64,000 nucleotides of DNA from contig CP051239.1 in NCBI GenBank assembly GCA_017794945.1, positions 1,426,001 to 1,490,000 on the forward strand, in the 5' to 3' direction. Below are positions 30,488-38,933 of the stretch, piece by piece (positions within the stretch are counted from its first letter, which is position 1; each line of letters starts with the position of its first letter). This DNA is from Alcanivorax sp. (GTDB lineage: Bacteria; Pseudomonadota; Gammaproteobacteria; Pseudomonadales; Alcanivoracaceae). The notes beneath the pieces are model-generated. The model searched no databases. It saw only the letters and a program-made list of their open reading frames with translations, and was not told where the DNA came from. The translations under genes and the position numbers were made by a program.

Positions 30488-31233
30488 GCTGTATTCGATC
30501 AATTGTCGCAGTCAGCTTCCTTGCCTCTATTGGTGTCTCAACGGCGGTGACAGCTCAGGAAATGATCTCCGACACGACCGCTCGAAAACAGCCGCTCACA
30601 ACCTGGGGCGTTCAATTCGAGGAATTTGAGTACCGCTACAGCGACGATGACGAGGAGCTGGGCGTCTGGAATGCGGATGCCTTCTATGGCACCGACGACT
30701 TTAAAGTCCGGCTGCTCACAACCGGGGAGTACGAGATAGAGGAGCAGGCCTACGAAACGCTGGAAAACCAGCTGGTCGGCCAGATCCCTATCTCCAAGTT
30801 CTTCGACGCCAAAGCGGGCGTGCGTTTCGATACGCCCGAGGGGCCGGACCGTACGTATGCGGTTCTCGGTGTGGCCGGGCTGGCGCCCCAATGGTTTGAG
30901 ATCGATGCAAATCTGTATGTCAGCAAGGATGGCGATACGTCAGCTGAACTGGACGCTGAGTACGAATTGCTGTTCACTAACTACTGGATTCTGGCGGCAA
31001 CGCTGGATGCCTCAGTAGCGTTCAGTGAGGATGAAGAGATCGGCGTCGGCAAGGGATTGGTTTCCACCGAAACCGGCCTCCGGCTCAGCTACGACCTGAT
31101 CGACCGTGCGTTCTCACCCTACGTGGGTGTGGTGCACGAGCGTAAGTATGGCGATAGCGCCGACCTGGCCGAGGCGGACGGCGGTGGCACAGAAGACTGG
31201 TTTGCCGTGATCGGCGCTCGAATCGCATTCTGA
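30484..31233 (+). CDS. copB: Copper-resistance outer-membrane protein CopB
   Basis: Predicted outer-membrane beta-barrel of 249 residues with an N-terminal signal peptide (IVAVSFLASIGVSTAVTA). It carries conserved CopB features: WGVQFEEFEYRYSDDDEELGVWNADAFYG, TGEYEIEEQAYETLENQLV and SPYVGVVHERKYG, and ends with an aromatic residue (ARIAF). It lacks the long Met/His-rich N-terminal region of plasmid CopB/PcoB. Its ATG overlaps the copA stop, so the two are coupled. Confidence 0.9.
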   Translation: MSCIRSIVAVSFLASIGVSTAVTAQEMISDTTARKQPLTTWGVQFEEFEYRYSDDDEELGVWNADAFYGTDDFKVRLLTTGEYEIEEQAYETLENQLVGQIPISKFFDAKAGVRFDTPEGPDRTYAVLGVAGLAPQWFEIDANLYVSKDGDTSAELDAEYELLFTNYWILAATLDASVAFSEDEEIGVGKGLVSTETGLRLSYDLIDRAFSPYVGVVHERKYGDSADLAEADGGGTEDWFAVIGARIAF

Positions 31234-31240
31234 TGCTGAT

Positions 31241-31269
31241 GGGCCATGGGGAAACCCACGGCCCTTTTT
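31241..31269 (+). terminator. Terminator after the cupredoxin-copA-copB operon
   Basis: Hairpin GGGCC-a-TGGG / CCCA-c-GGCCC with a GAAA tetraloop, one A-C mismatch, and five Ts directly after. It ends 8-36 bp after the copB stop, so the next gene needs its own promoter. Confidence 0.85.
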
Positions 31270-31317
31270 CGTCTATGATTTGATGTAACTCAAATCCACC
31301 GAAAGTCTGTGTCCATT

Positions 31318-31333
31318 TTCAGCCGCAGTTCAG
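31318..31333 (+). promoter_or_regulatory. Predicted response-regulator box 3 (second copper operon)
   Basis: TTCAG-N6-TTCAG followed by ATTG, 11-bp period, on the plus strand. It lies between the copB terminator and the next ATG at 31386, 52 bp upstream. A TGATAC element ~13 bp downstream (31346-31351) is a possible -10, the layout expected for a class II activated promoter. Confidence 0.55.
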
Positions 31334-31385
31334 ATTGAAGTGTTTTGATACAGGGAGAAGTCATCAGGAAGAGAGGTGTCACCCC

Positions 31386-31739
31386 ATGACCAAAGCACAC
31401 AAAGCAACCAATCAGGAGCAGTTTTTGTTGCGCCGAAAAATGGCCGTCGAGGGGCTTGGAGAGGATCAGTGGGATGGGCTCATCCACGATCTTAATCGCC
31501 ACCCCTGCGTTGATTTCGCCGAGCGTAAGCCAAATGGCACATTGCAGGTGACGTACGACGGAACCCACTGGTCCGTCGATGAATTACTGGAACTGATCAA
31601 GGCTTACGGTGGCCAATTGAAAACCGGATGGTGGACCCGGCGCAAATTGGCTTGGTACCGGGTTACCGACGACAACGTCCGGGCAAATGCCAAGCATGAG
31701 CCGTTCTGCTGTTCCAAGATTCCACCCATGAAAAAATAA
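31386..31739 (+). CDS. Small conserved protein of copper-resistance loci (function unknown)
   Basis: A soluble 117-residue protein with no signal peptide. The middle (DDW-like blocks WDGLIHDLNRHPCVDFAERKPNGTLQVTYDGTHWSVDELLELI) has the beta-alpha-beta spacing of a ferredoxin-like metal-binding domain but no CxxC. The C-terminus holds a Cys pair in HEPFCCSKIPP that could bind metal. Start ATG 31386 follows AGAGAGGTG. It is the first gene of the second operon, directly after the predicted regulator box. A metallochaperone-like role is possible but unproven. Confidence 0.6.
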   Translation: MTKAHKATNQEQFLLRRKMAVEGLGEDQWDGLIHDLNRHPCVDFAERKPNGTLQVTYDGTHWSVDELLELIKAYGGQLKTGWWTRRKLAWYRVTDDNVRANAKHEPFCCSKIPPMKK

Positions 31740-31750
31740 CAGGAGGTTGA

Positions 31751-33106
31751 ATGAACAGGGAGGAAGATCGAACTACCCGCTACCAGGAGGGCAGTCTCAC
31801 TTTACCAGGGACAGTCATGCTGGGTACCGGCGTCATGATTGGCGCCGGTATTTTTGCACTTACCGGGCAGATGGCCCAGATGACCGGTGTCCTTTTCCCG
31901 CTGGCCTTTCTCGCGGCGGCGGTGATTGTCAGCTTCAGCGCCTATTCCTACATCAAGATCTCCAATGCCTACCCGTCCGCCGGCGGTATCGGCATGTACC
32001 TGCACAAGGCTTACGGAAACCGGCTGCCAACGGCTTTCAACGCCCTGTTGATGTACTTTTCCATGGTGATCGCCCAGAGCTTCCTGGCCCGCACCTTTGG
32101 CTCTTACACCATGCAACTATTCGGAGGGGACGAAAGCGGCCGTATGGTGCCCATTCTGGGGGTGGCATTAATCCTCGTGGCTTTCGTGATCAACCTGCTC
32201 GGCAATCGGATGATTCAGGGGGTGGCTTCCTTTATCGGGATCCTGAAAATCGGCGGCATACTGATTTTCGGTCTGGTCGGGATCTGGATTGCCGACTCAG
32301 TCTCGGTTGATTTTTCGGAGCCCGGTGAAGCCGGAGCGCTGGGCAACTTCCTGGGCGCAACCGCACTGGGGATTCTGGCGTTCAAAGGCTTTACGACCAT
32401 CACCAACAGTGGTTCGGAAGTAATAGACCCAAAGCGAAACGTCGGGCGCGCCATCGTGATTTCCATTGCCGCCTGCGTGGTGATCTACACGCTGGTGGGC
32501 TTCGCGGTCGCCAGCAACCTGTCACTGGCTGAAATTATCGAAACGCAGGATTACTCCCTCGCTGCTGCTGCGCGTCCCGCTCTCGGCGATTACGGTGTCT
32601 GGTTTACTGTCGCTATTGCCATGATGGCCACGGCGGGCGGTATTCTCGCCAGCGTCTTCGCGGTATCCCGCATGCTGGCGATGCTGACGGAGATGAAGCT
32701 CGTACCACATCGGCATTTTGGCATGCCCGGCAGCATCCAGAAACACACACTGGTGTATACCGTTGTCCTGGGGCTGATCCTCACCGCCTTCTTTGATCTG
32801 TCACGAATTGCCGCGCTGGGTATCGTGTTTTACCTGATTATGGACATTGCCATTCACTGGGGTGTACTGCGCTATCTTCGCAAAGACATCAAGGCCAACA
32901 CCTGGGTGCCAACTACAGCCATCTTGTTGGATCTTTTGGCTCTGGGCGGCTTTGTCTGGGTAAAACTGAATACGGACCCGTTCGTCATCGGCGTGGCAGT
33001 GGTCACCATGATTGTGCTTGCAGTCTCCGAGCAGATTTTCCTGAAAAGATCGCCGGAATCCGCGCAAGCGAAACAGGAAGAGAGTCACGCGCATCGTCAC
33101 CATTAA
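31751..33106 (+). CDS. APC-family amino acid permease
   Basis: A 451-residue integral membrane protein with about 12 hydrophobic segments. The first helix carries GTGVMIGAGIFALTG, the diagnostic TM1 motif of the APC superfamily, and GILAFKGFTTITNSGSEVIDP matches the conserved TM6 region. The tail is His-rich (ESHAHRHH). The substrate is unknown. It sits 11 bp after the preceding gene inside a copper operon, so uptake of an amino acid or thiol used in metal defence is a reasonable but untested idea. Confidence 0.85.
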   Translation: MNREEDRTTRYQEGSLTLPGTVMLGTGVMIGAGIFALTGQMAQMTGVLFPLAFLAAAVIVSFSAYSYIKISNAYPSAGGIGMYLHKAYGNRLPTAFNALLMYFSMVIAQSFLARTFGSYTMQLFGGDESGRMVPILGVALILVAFVINLLGNRMIQGVASFIGILKIGGILIFGLVGIWIADSVSVDFSEPGEAGALGNFLGATALGILAFKGFTTITNSGSEVIDPKRNVGRAIVISIAACVVIYTLVGFAVASNLSLAEIIETQDYSLAAAARPALGDYGVWFTVAIAMMATAGGILASVFAVSRMLAMLTEMKLVPHRHFGMPGSIQKHTLVYTVVLGLILTAFFDLSRIAALGIVFYLIMDIAIHWGVLRYLRKDIKANTWVPTTAILLDLLALGGFVWVKLNTDPFVIGVAVVTMIVLAVSEQIFLKRSPESAQAKQEESHAHRHH

Positions 33107-33133
33107 CCAGAATCAGGAAGAGAGGCTATTGCC

Positions 33134-33361
33134 ATGATGGGAGATAACATGTTCGGGAACACCATGTGGGCAGGCCACTGGCTGTGGATGCTGGTGATTG
33201 CCATTGTGGTCGTCATTCCGGCCTGGCGTATTTGCCAGCGCACGGGGTATCCGGGGTGGATGGGTGTACTGATACTGATCCCTATCGTCAATCTGGTTCT
33301 GCTGTATTTCATTGCATTTGCAGACTGGCCCGCCGATAAAACAGGAGATCAGAATGGCTGA
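33134..33361 (+). CDS. Small membrane protein (DUF5684-like)
   Basis: A 75-residue protein with two hydrophobic helices ([18 protein letters not shown] and [24 protein letters not shown]). The [21 protein letters not shown] pattern matches a family of small bacterial membrane proteins of unknown role. Its stop overlaps the start of the copper ATPase gene by 8 bp, so it may be a partner or regulator of that pump. ATG 33137 is an alternative start. Confidence 0.68.
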   Translation: MMGDNMFGNTMWAGHWLWMLVIAIVVVIPAWRICQRTGYPGWMGVLILIPIVNLVLLYFIAFADWPADKTGDQNG

Positions 33362-35714
33362 GCACCATCACGCCCATGACCACGATCACCACGCCGATAA
33401 AGAACCTGGCGGGCACACCGCCAAGGATCCGGTTTGCGGCATGGCAGTCGATCCGCATACCGCGGAACACCGCAGCCAGCATGGCGGTAAAACCTGGTAC
33501 TTCTGCTCGTCGCGTTGCCAGTCCAAATTCGACGAGGACCCTGAGCAGTACCTCGATTGGGAAAAGAAACAGCAAGAGCCGGTAGCGCCGGGCACTATGT
33601 ATACCTGTCCCATGCACCCCGAGATTCGGCAGCAAGGGCCAGGGGACTGCCCAATCTGCGGCATGGCCCTAGAGCCCGAGCAGGTAAGCCTGGACGACGG
33701 GCCTTCGGAAGAACTCAAAGACATGACCCGCCGATTCTGGATCGGCCTGGTGCTGGCCCTGCCTGTACTGGTACTGGAGATGGGTGGGCACCTCACCGGA
33801 CTCGATCACATTATAGCCCCGCAGATGTCCAACTGGATTCAACTGGTGCTGGCAACGCCTGTGGTGCTCTGGTGCGGTTGGCCCTTCTTCGTCCGGGGTT
33901 GGAAATCCGTGGTTAGCCGTAACTTGAACATGTTTACGCTCATTGCCATTGGTACCGGCGTCGCGCTGATCTACAGCCTGGTGGCGACCCTGGCGCCGCA
34001 GATCTTCCCAGGCGCCTTCCGGCAGGAAGACGGGTCGGTCGCCGTCTACTTCGAGGCGGCTGCTGTCATCGTGGTGCTGGTGCTGCTGGGGCAGGTGCTG
34101 GAATTGCGCGCCAGAGAGAAAACCTCTGGTGCCATCAAGGCCCTGCTGGATCTGGCACCGGCGACGGCCAGAAAACTGGACGACGATGGCAGCGAATCCG
34201 ATGTGTCGCTTGATCAGGTCAAGGTCGGTGACCGCTTGCGGGTACGTCCGGGAGACAAGGTGCCGTTGGACGGCGAGGTGCTTGAAGGCAGCTCCAACGT
34301 GGATGAATCCATGGTGACCGGTGAGCCTTTGGCAGTCAGCAAAAAATCCGGCGACCAGGTGATCGGCGGCAGTATCAACCAGCAGGGCAGCTTTATCATG
34401 CGGGCCGACAAGGTTGGCCGTGACACCATGCTGTCCCAGATTGTGCAGATGGTGGCGAGCGCCCAGCGCAGCCGCGCGCCCATTCAGGGCCTGGCCGACA
34501 AGGTGGCGGGTTATTTTGTGCCTGCGGTGATCGTGATCGCCATTATCGCCTTTATAGCCTGGTCATTCTTCGGGCCCACGCCGCCTATGGCGTTCGGGCT
34601 GATTGCAGCGGTCAGTGTTCTGATCATTGCCTGCCCTTGCGCACTTGGCTTGGCGACGCCCATGTCCATCATGGTGGGTGTCGGACGCGGTGCTCAAAGT
34701 GGCGTTCTGATTCGCGATGCGGAAGCCTTGGAGCGTATGGAGAAGGTGGACACCGTGGTGGTGGATAAAACCGGCACGCTGACAGAGGGCAAGCCGCAAG
34801 TCACCCGGCTTGTCGCGGCCAACGGGTTCGATGACAGTAGTCTCATGCGTTATGCAGGCGGCCTGGAGAAAGGCAGTGAGCACCCACTGGCTCACGCCAT
34901 ACTCGATAAAGCCAAGGGCATGGACCTGAAGCTTCCGGATGCGGAAGACTTTGACTCTCCGAATGGTAAAGGGGTTACCGGTCGAATAGACGGCAAGCGG
35001 GTGCTACTTGGTAACCGCCTTCTCATGGAGTCGGAAAATGTCGACACCACGCGATTTGACGGCGACGCCGACCAGCTCCGAAAAGATGGTGCTACCGTGA
35101 TTTTTGCTGCTGTCGACGGAAACGTCGCAGGGTTGCTGGCGATTGCCGATCCGGTCAAGGAAACCACCGAAGCCGCTATTTCCGCGCTGCAAAAAGACGG
35201 CATCCGGGTGGTCATGCTGACCGGCGATAACCGCACTTCAGCTGAAGCAGTTGCCCGAAAACTGCATATCGACGAAGTGGAAGCGGAAGTCCTGCCGGAA
35301 GATAAGGGCAAGATCGTCCAGCGCCTGAAAGACGAAGGCCGTGTTGTCGTGATGGCGGGTGACGGCGTAAACGATGCGCCTGCACTGGCAACGGCGGATG
35401 TCGGTGTGGCCATGGGCACCGGGACCGATGTCGCCATCGAAAGCGCCGGCATTACGCTGCTACGCGGCGACCTGATGGGCATTGTCGAGGCGCGCCGTTT
35501 GTCTCTGGCGACCATGCGCAATATCCGTCAGAACCTGTTTTTCGCCTTCGTTTACAACTCCGCCGGTGTTCCGATAGCGGCAGGGGTTTTGTACCCGTTT
35601 TTCGGGATACTGCTGTCGCCCATTTTTGCAGCGGCCGCCATGTCGCTGTCCTCGGTCAGCGTGATCGTGAATGCGCTGCGTTTGAGGGTGGTGAAACTCG
35701 GGTCAAAGCAATGA
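33354..35714 (+). CDS. Copper-exporting P1B-type ATPase
   Basis: Heavy-metal ATPase of 786 residues (start ATG 33354 after AGGAGATCAGA). A His-rich N-terminus ([10 protein letters not shown]) is followed by a YHS domain (DPVCGMAVD to [17 protein letters not shown]) and a HMA-type binding domain ([24 protein letters not shown]). The metal site in TM6 is CPC near 427-429. Phosphorylation motif DKTGT lies near 471 and the hinge is [10 protein letters not shown] and MSLSS in the last helices are Cu(I)-type P1B-1 signatures. It pumps cytosolic Cu(I) to the periplasm, where CopA (the oxidase) can act. Also called CopA in many genomes; left blank to avoid confusion with the oxidase. Confidence 0.95.
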   Translation: MAEHHHAHDHDHHADKEPGGHTAKDPVCGMAVDPHTAEHRSQHGGKTWYFCSSRCQSKFDEDPEQYLDWEKKQQEPVAPGTMYTCPMHPEIRQQGPGDCPICGMALEPEQVSLDDGPSEELKDMTRRFWIGLVLALPVLVLEMGGHLTGLDHIIAPQMSNWIQLVLATPVVLWCGWPFFVRGWKSVVSRNLNMFTLIAIGTGVALIYSLVATLAPQIFPGAFRQEDGSVAVYFEAAAVIVVLVLLGQVLELRAREKTSGAIKALLDLAPATARKLDDDGSESDVSLDQVKVGDRLRVRPGDKVPLDGEVLEGSSNVDESMVTGEPLAVSKKSGDQVIGGSINQQGSFIMRADKVGRDTMLSQIVQMVASAQRSRAPIQGLADKVAGYFVPAVIVIAIIAFIAWSFFGPTPPMAFGLIAAVSVLIIACPCALGLATPMSIMVGVGRGAQSGVLIRDAEALERMEKVDTVVVDKTGTLTEGKPQVTRLVAANGFDDSSLMRYAGGLEKGSEHPLAHAILDKAKGMDLKLPDAEDFDSPNGKGVTGRIDGKRVLLGNRLLMESENVDTTRFDGDADQLRKDGATVIFAAVDGNVAGLLAIADPVKETTEAAISALQKDGIRVVMLTGDNRTSAEAVARKLHIDEVEAEVLPEDKGKIVQRLKDEGRVVVMAGDGVNDAPALATADVGVAMGTGTDVAIESAGITLLRGDLMGIVEARRLSLATMRNIRQNLFFAFVYNSAGVPIAAGVLYPFFGILLSPIFAAAAMSLSSVSVIVNALRLRVVKLGSKQ

Positions 35715-35738
35715 ACTTCTGAATCATTGGAGGTAGCT

Positions 35739-36125
35739 ATGTCATACACGATCGATCGAGTTATCAAAGATGTCGATTTCGAGGACGTGGACAGAAGAGC
35801 GCGTCAGGCCCTCACTGATCACGGGTTCGGTGTGCTGACAGAAATTGATGTCAAAGCCACCATGAAGAAAAAGCTGGACAAGGATATGTTGGCCTATCGG
35901 ATTCTCGGGGCCTGCAATCCTGGCATGGCCTGGGAAGCCATCGGTGTGGAGCCTCGCGTGGGTGCCATGCTGCCTTGCAACGTTATTCTTCGTGAGGTTT
36001 CGGAGGGCATTGAGGTAAGTGCAGTGGATCCATTGGCTTCCATGAGCGCCATCGATAATGACGAGCTCAAGCAGGTTGCCGGGAAGGTCAGGGATATGCT
36101 CTCTGAGGTTGTGGAATCGATCTGA
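35739..36125 (+). CDS. DUF302 domain protein
   Basis: A 128-residue cytosolic protein covering a complete DUF302 domain (GFGVLTEIDVKATMKKKL, YRILGACNPGMAWEAIGVEPRVGAMLPCNVILRE). A strong ribosome-binding site TGGAGG precedes ATG 35739. The family has an unknown function and is frequent next to metal-resistance genes. The conserved Cys in GACNP and LPCN could bind a thiophilic metal. It closes the second copper operon, 24 bp after the ATPase. Confidence 0.85.
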   Translation: MSYTIDRVIKDVDFEDVDRRARQALTDHGFGVLTEIDVKATMKKKLDKDMLAYRILGACNPGMAWEAIGVEPRVGAMLPCNVILREVSEGIEVSAVDPLASMSAIDNDELKQVAGKVRDMLSEVVESI

Positions 36126-36309
36126 AGCCGGTAGAGGCGTCGATTTGCTGCAGTGCCTGCGGTTTGCAATGGATTAGCGAATTAGCCAGGCGAGCGCATA
36201 GCCCAACTGAACACTGGAAATGCAAATAGGACTCCTCATTTGACGACGGGATACCTATTTGATGTCAGTCATATTATGGAGAAGAAAAAAGGAAAAAAGG
36301 AAAAAAGAT

Positions 36310-36768
36310 ATGGATATAAAGACTTTTGGACAACTGATCGACTGGACGCGCGATCTGCACTCACATCTGGCGAGCTGTCTGTCCCATTGCGCAACAAAGC
36401 ACGAGGAAGAACGGGCCCGTGCGCTTTTGGATTATCTGGCAGCTCATGAATCGGAAATAGAGCGGATCGTGAACGAGTTTGAGCACCAAGGGGATAAGAA
36501 GGCACTGGAAACTCGGGTGTACGACTACCTGTCCCATAATCCGATCAAAACTCATCGAACCTGCGACGAGCCTTACGCGAAGCTTGATTTTGATGGTATC
36601 TGCCGGGAAGTGTTCGACTTTCATGATCAGATTATTGATCTCTACAAAACGCTGATTGGAAAAGCCGAAATTCCAGAAGCAAAAGAGCTGTTCGAATCTC
36701 TTTTGGCGATGGAGGAAAATGAGTCGATGAGACTGGCTCGTCAGGTTGGCCGAATGCAGGATCTATGA
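36310..36768 (+). CDS. Hypothetical helical protein, ferritin/rubrerythrin-like in appearance
   Basis: I do not recognise a named family. The 152-residue product is almost entirely alpha-helical, with regularly spaced Glu/His residues (TRDLHSHLASCLSHCATKHEEERARALLDYLAAHESEIERI, YDYLSHN, FDFHDQIIDLYK, LLAMEENESMRLARQVGRM). This could form a four-helix bundle with a metal site, but ligand spacing is not a clear ferritin match. ATG 36310 has a purine-rich AAGGAAAAAAG in front. The 36126-36309 gap shows no regulator box. Confidence 0.55.
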   Translation: MDIKTFGQLIDWTRDLHSHLASCLSHCATKHEEERARALLDYLAAHESEIERIVNEFEHQGDKKALETRVYDYLSHNPIKTHRTCDEPYAKLDFDGICREVFDFHDQIIDLYKTLIGKAEIPEAKELFESLLAMEENESMRLARQVGRMQDL

Positions 36769-36828
36769 GATCCGAGCACTTTTGCTGACGGCTTAATCCC
36801 TTTGAATGTTTCCAATTGAGGCTCACCT

Positions 36829-38187
36829 TCACACCTCAAAGACGGGCGCAAAGCCACCTCCCGGCGTTCGAAAGTTGGTGGCCTGGCCCTGGTACACACG
36901 GGCAGCGGCAAGCAGATGTTGCCCGGCATAGGTGTACAAACGGATATCGACCTTTCTGGTGGTGACCGTGCCATCCACTCTCAGGGTGCGTTCTCCGGCG
37001 GGAACGAAGTTCTGCGCGATGTAATCACCCTTCAGGATCTCTTCGAAAACGCGGCGGGTTAGTTTTTCGCCCCGATAGACGCCCTTGCTGCCATGGCCCG
37101 CTACCGGTTTGAAAAACAGTTTACGCCGGTTGCTCCACAACTCCGCCTCATCACTTGCTGAAACCAGCCGGGTCTTCGGTACAGCTCTATCCAGAAATCC
37201 TGCCTCGGTTTCACTCAGGCCCCAGTCGCGCAGGGTTTGGGCATCAGATAGCAGGATCAGGTTCCGTTTGTCGGCCATCAGCGCATGGGCGCGTGGATTG
37301 GGCGTGACGACCGCCGCGCCGTCGAGGTAAGCGCGCCTCAGCGCCCCAAGAGCCGGGGCCTCCAAGGCAAAATCCACCAGGCGGTTGTACACCATGTCAA
37401 TAGGCTTGCCGTGGGCGCTCAGGGCACCATCAACATACTCAAGCTCCGATGGGTCGAGGATCAAGGTCTCTATGCCTCTGGCCTGGAATAACTGCTGGGC
37501 CAGTTGGAATTCCGGGAACATAAACTGGGATTCTGGGGCATCGTCCACAATGGCCAGCCAACCGGGCGTCGAGTCGCCACCTTGCCGTTCCCACTCCTGC
37601 TGGAACATGGCAAACACCGCGTCCTCGAACCCATCCAATGCACGGTTGGTGCCAGCGGTCTGCTGGGACGGGTCACAGCATCGGTGTTGAGCCCGGGCCA
37701 ATACCGTGTTCAGAAATGCGCCGCCGGCGTTGGTGTTGATTTCGATCAGCTGAGGCCCGTTCTCGCCCAGGTGAAAGTCGTAGCCCATGAACGCCCCGAT
37801 GGGGCCTGGATCAAAACCGGCGATGTCCGGCGCCCAGGACAGAGCTTTTTCCTTATAGGGCGGAAGCTCGGCTGCGGATTCGATCGCCTGAACAATCCGC
37901 TCCATCGTCGCGATGTCAGCCTGGGGAACAAAAACCGGCGTGTTTGAAAAGAGATGATGGATCTCGGGAGTGGCCGGCGCCTCGTTCCCAGTGTCTGAAA
38001 ACTGCTTCTGGAGGCTGTCAGTGAGCGCTTTTCGGTCAAGGGTGATGCAGTAACACTGCCGGTTGAGCTGGTCGGCGTGGGTTTTGGTTGTTCGCTGGTT
38101 TTCCTGGGGCACGTCTTGCATTGGTCGTCCATGGTCATTGTGAATCGTTCCACCTTGATTCTGGTCAAACGAATGCATGTTTCGCAA
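36829..38187 (-). CDS. Circularly permuted ATP-grasp-like protein
   Basis: A 452-residue protein with ATP-grasp elements in swapped order. The metal/phosphate-binding segment (GAFMGYDFHLGENGPQLIEINTNAGGA, near 130-155) comes before the nucleotide-binding lysine/glycine loop (RRKLFFKPVAGHGSKGVYRG, near 355-375); normal ATP-grasp ligases have them reversed. A conserved C-terminal DIRLYTYAG follows. Probable carboxylate-amine ligase or kinase; the substrate is unknown. The start is uncertain: ATGs at 38187, 38178 and 38121 are possible and none has a clear ribosome-binding site. It runs opposite to the other cargo genes. Confidence 0.7.
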   Translation of the reverse strand: MRNMHSFDQNQGGTIHNDHGRPMQDVPQENQRTTKTHADQLNRQCYCITLDRKALTDSLQKQFSDTGNEAPATPEIHHLFSNTPVFVPQADIATMERIVQAIESAAELPPYKEKALSWAPDIAGFDPGPIGAFMGYDFHLGENGPQLIEINTNAGGAFLNTVLARAQHRCCDPSQQTAGTNRALDGFEDAVFAMFQQEWERQGGDSTPGWLAIVDDAPESQFMFPEFQLAQQLFQARGIETLILDPSELEYVDGALSAHGKPIDMVYNRLVDFALEAPALGALRRAYLDGAAVVTPNPRAHALMADKRNLILLSDAQTLRDWGLSETEAGFLDRAVPKTRLVSASDEAELWSNRRKLFFKPVAGHGSKGVYRGEKLTRRVFEEILKGDYIAQNFVPAGERTLRVDGTVTTRKVDIRLYTYAGQHLLAAARVYQGQATNFRTPGGGFAPVFEV

Positions 38188-38192
38188 CTGTT

Positions 38193-38208
38193 TTCAGGCC
38201 TGTTTCAG
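38193..38208 (+). promoter_or_regulatory. Predicted response-regulator box 4 (beta-propeller gene)
   Basis: TTCAG-N6-TTCAG followed by CTTG, 11-bp period, plus orientation, 102 bp before ATG 38310. It also lies 5 bp upstream of the divergent ATP-grasp gene start, so it could act on either. Its orientation matches the other three boxes only for the plus-strand gene. Confidence 0.5.
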
Positions 38209-38309
38209 CTTGGTGTGATGGACTGCCAAGTAATGACCATGCCTGTTCGGGATCTTGCTTACCGGGCGAGGAGATCTTACTGAAACCCTCTGACCAAAAA
38301 GGGCACGCT

Positions 38310-38906
38310 ATGAACCATTCGTTGCGCAAGCAGTGTATTGCTGGTATTACGGCCAGTGTCGCTATGAGTTTTTCGCTGATGGTGGCCGCAGACACGAACC
38401 GGGCATTTGTTCCCATGGGCACAGCGGATGCCGTCGGCGTTATTGATCTGGAAAACCGCAAGGTGACGTCGTCCATTGGCGGCACCCTGAATACCCACGG
38501 TTCGGCACTGACCCCGGATGGCCGGTATCTGGTGGTGGGTAGTTTGTCGGCGCATGATCGTCAGAAGCCGGTTAGTCGCCCCGAAGGCATTTCAGAAGAT
38601 GAACACGCCGCTCATCATGGGGGCGGGAAGTCTACTGAATTGGAAGCAGGGAGTACGGGGCTGCTCTATTTGGTGAACACGGCCACAAAGACGATTGACC
38701 GCAAACTGGAAGTGCCGGGGCCTGTGCACCATGTGCTGGTGACTTCCAACGGTCGCTATGCCGTTTCCACGCATCCTGCCAGTGGCAGTATCAGCGTTGT
38801 GGATCTGGATTCCGGTCAGTTGGTCAAAACTGTGGCGACGGGGCCGGCCCCCAACTATCTGGTGCAAACCGACGACGGCCAATCCCTTCTGGTCATCGGC
38901 GCCTGA
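38310..38906 (+). pseudogene. YVTN-type beta-propeller protein, truncated at island edge
   Basis: An exported 198-residue product with signal peptide (IAGITASVAMSFSLMVAA). It shows beta-propeller repeats: AFVPMGTADAVGVIDLENRKV, GRYLVVGSL, GLLYLVNTATKTIDRKLEVPG, GRYAVSTHPASGSISVVDLDSGQLVK. It ends abruptly inside a blade (TDDGQSLLVIGA) where family members of ~300+ residues continue. The stop codon is formed by the start of a hairpin (38898-38920) next to the core FAH gene, consistent with truncation by the island junction. Whether the stub folds is doubtful. Confidence 0.65.
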
Positions 38907-38920
38907 GTAAACCAGGCGCC
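38898..38920. terminator. Hairpin at the right island junction
   Basis: Perfect 8-bp stem GGCGCCTG / CAGGCGCC around a 7-nt loop (AGTAAAC), between the truncated propeller gene and the convergent FAH-family gene. No T-run follows on either strand, so terminator function is weak. The truncated gene's stop codon lies in it. Confidence 0.4.
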
Positions 38921-38933
38921 TCACGGGTCGGCG

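Larger units (their letters stand above)
24170..38906. mobile_element. Putative integrated copper-resistance genomic island
   Basis: About 14.7 kb between two core genes, with lower GC and different codon use from its flanks. A P4-type integrase lies at the left end, pointing inward. The cargo is copper defence: two-component system, cupredoxin, CopA/CopB, copper ATPase and accessory genes. The right end cuts a beta-propeller gene just before the core fumarylacetoacetate hydrolase-family gene. No tRNA and no convincing direct repeat marks the ends, so exact boundaries are inferred. Confidence 0.72.

Noticed and set aside
38279..38293. A fifth regulator box, CTGAA-N5-CTGAC, before the propeller gene
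   Set aside because: The period is 10 bp, the second half-site is mismatched and the orientation is opposite to the four consistent boxes.
24347..38904. Shared GGCGCCT at 24347-24353 and 38898-38904 as island att core
   Set aside because: Only 7 bp and GC-rich, expected by chance in this genome; no longer direct repeat was found.
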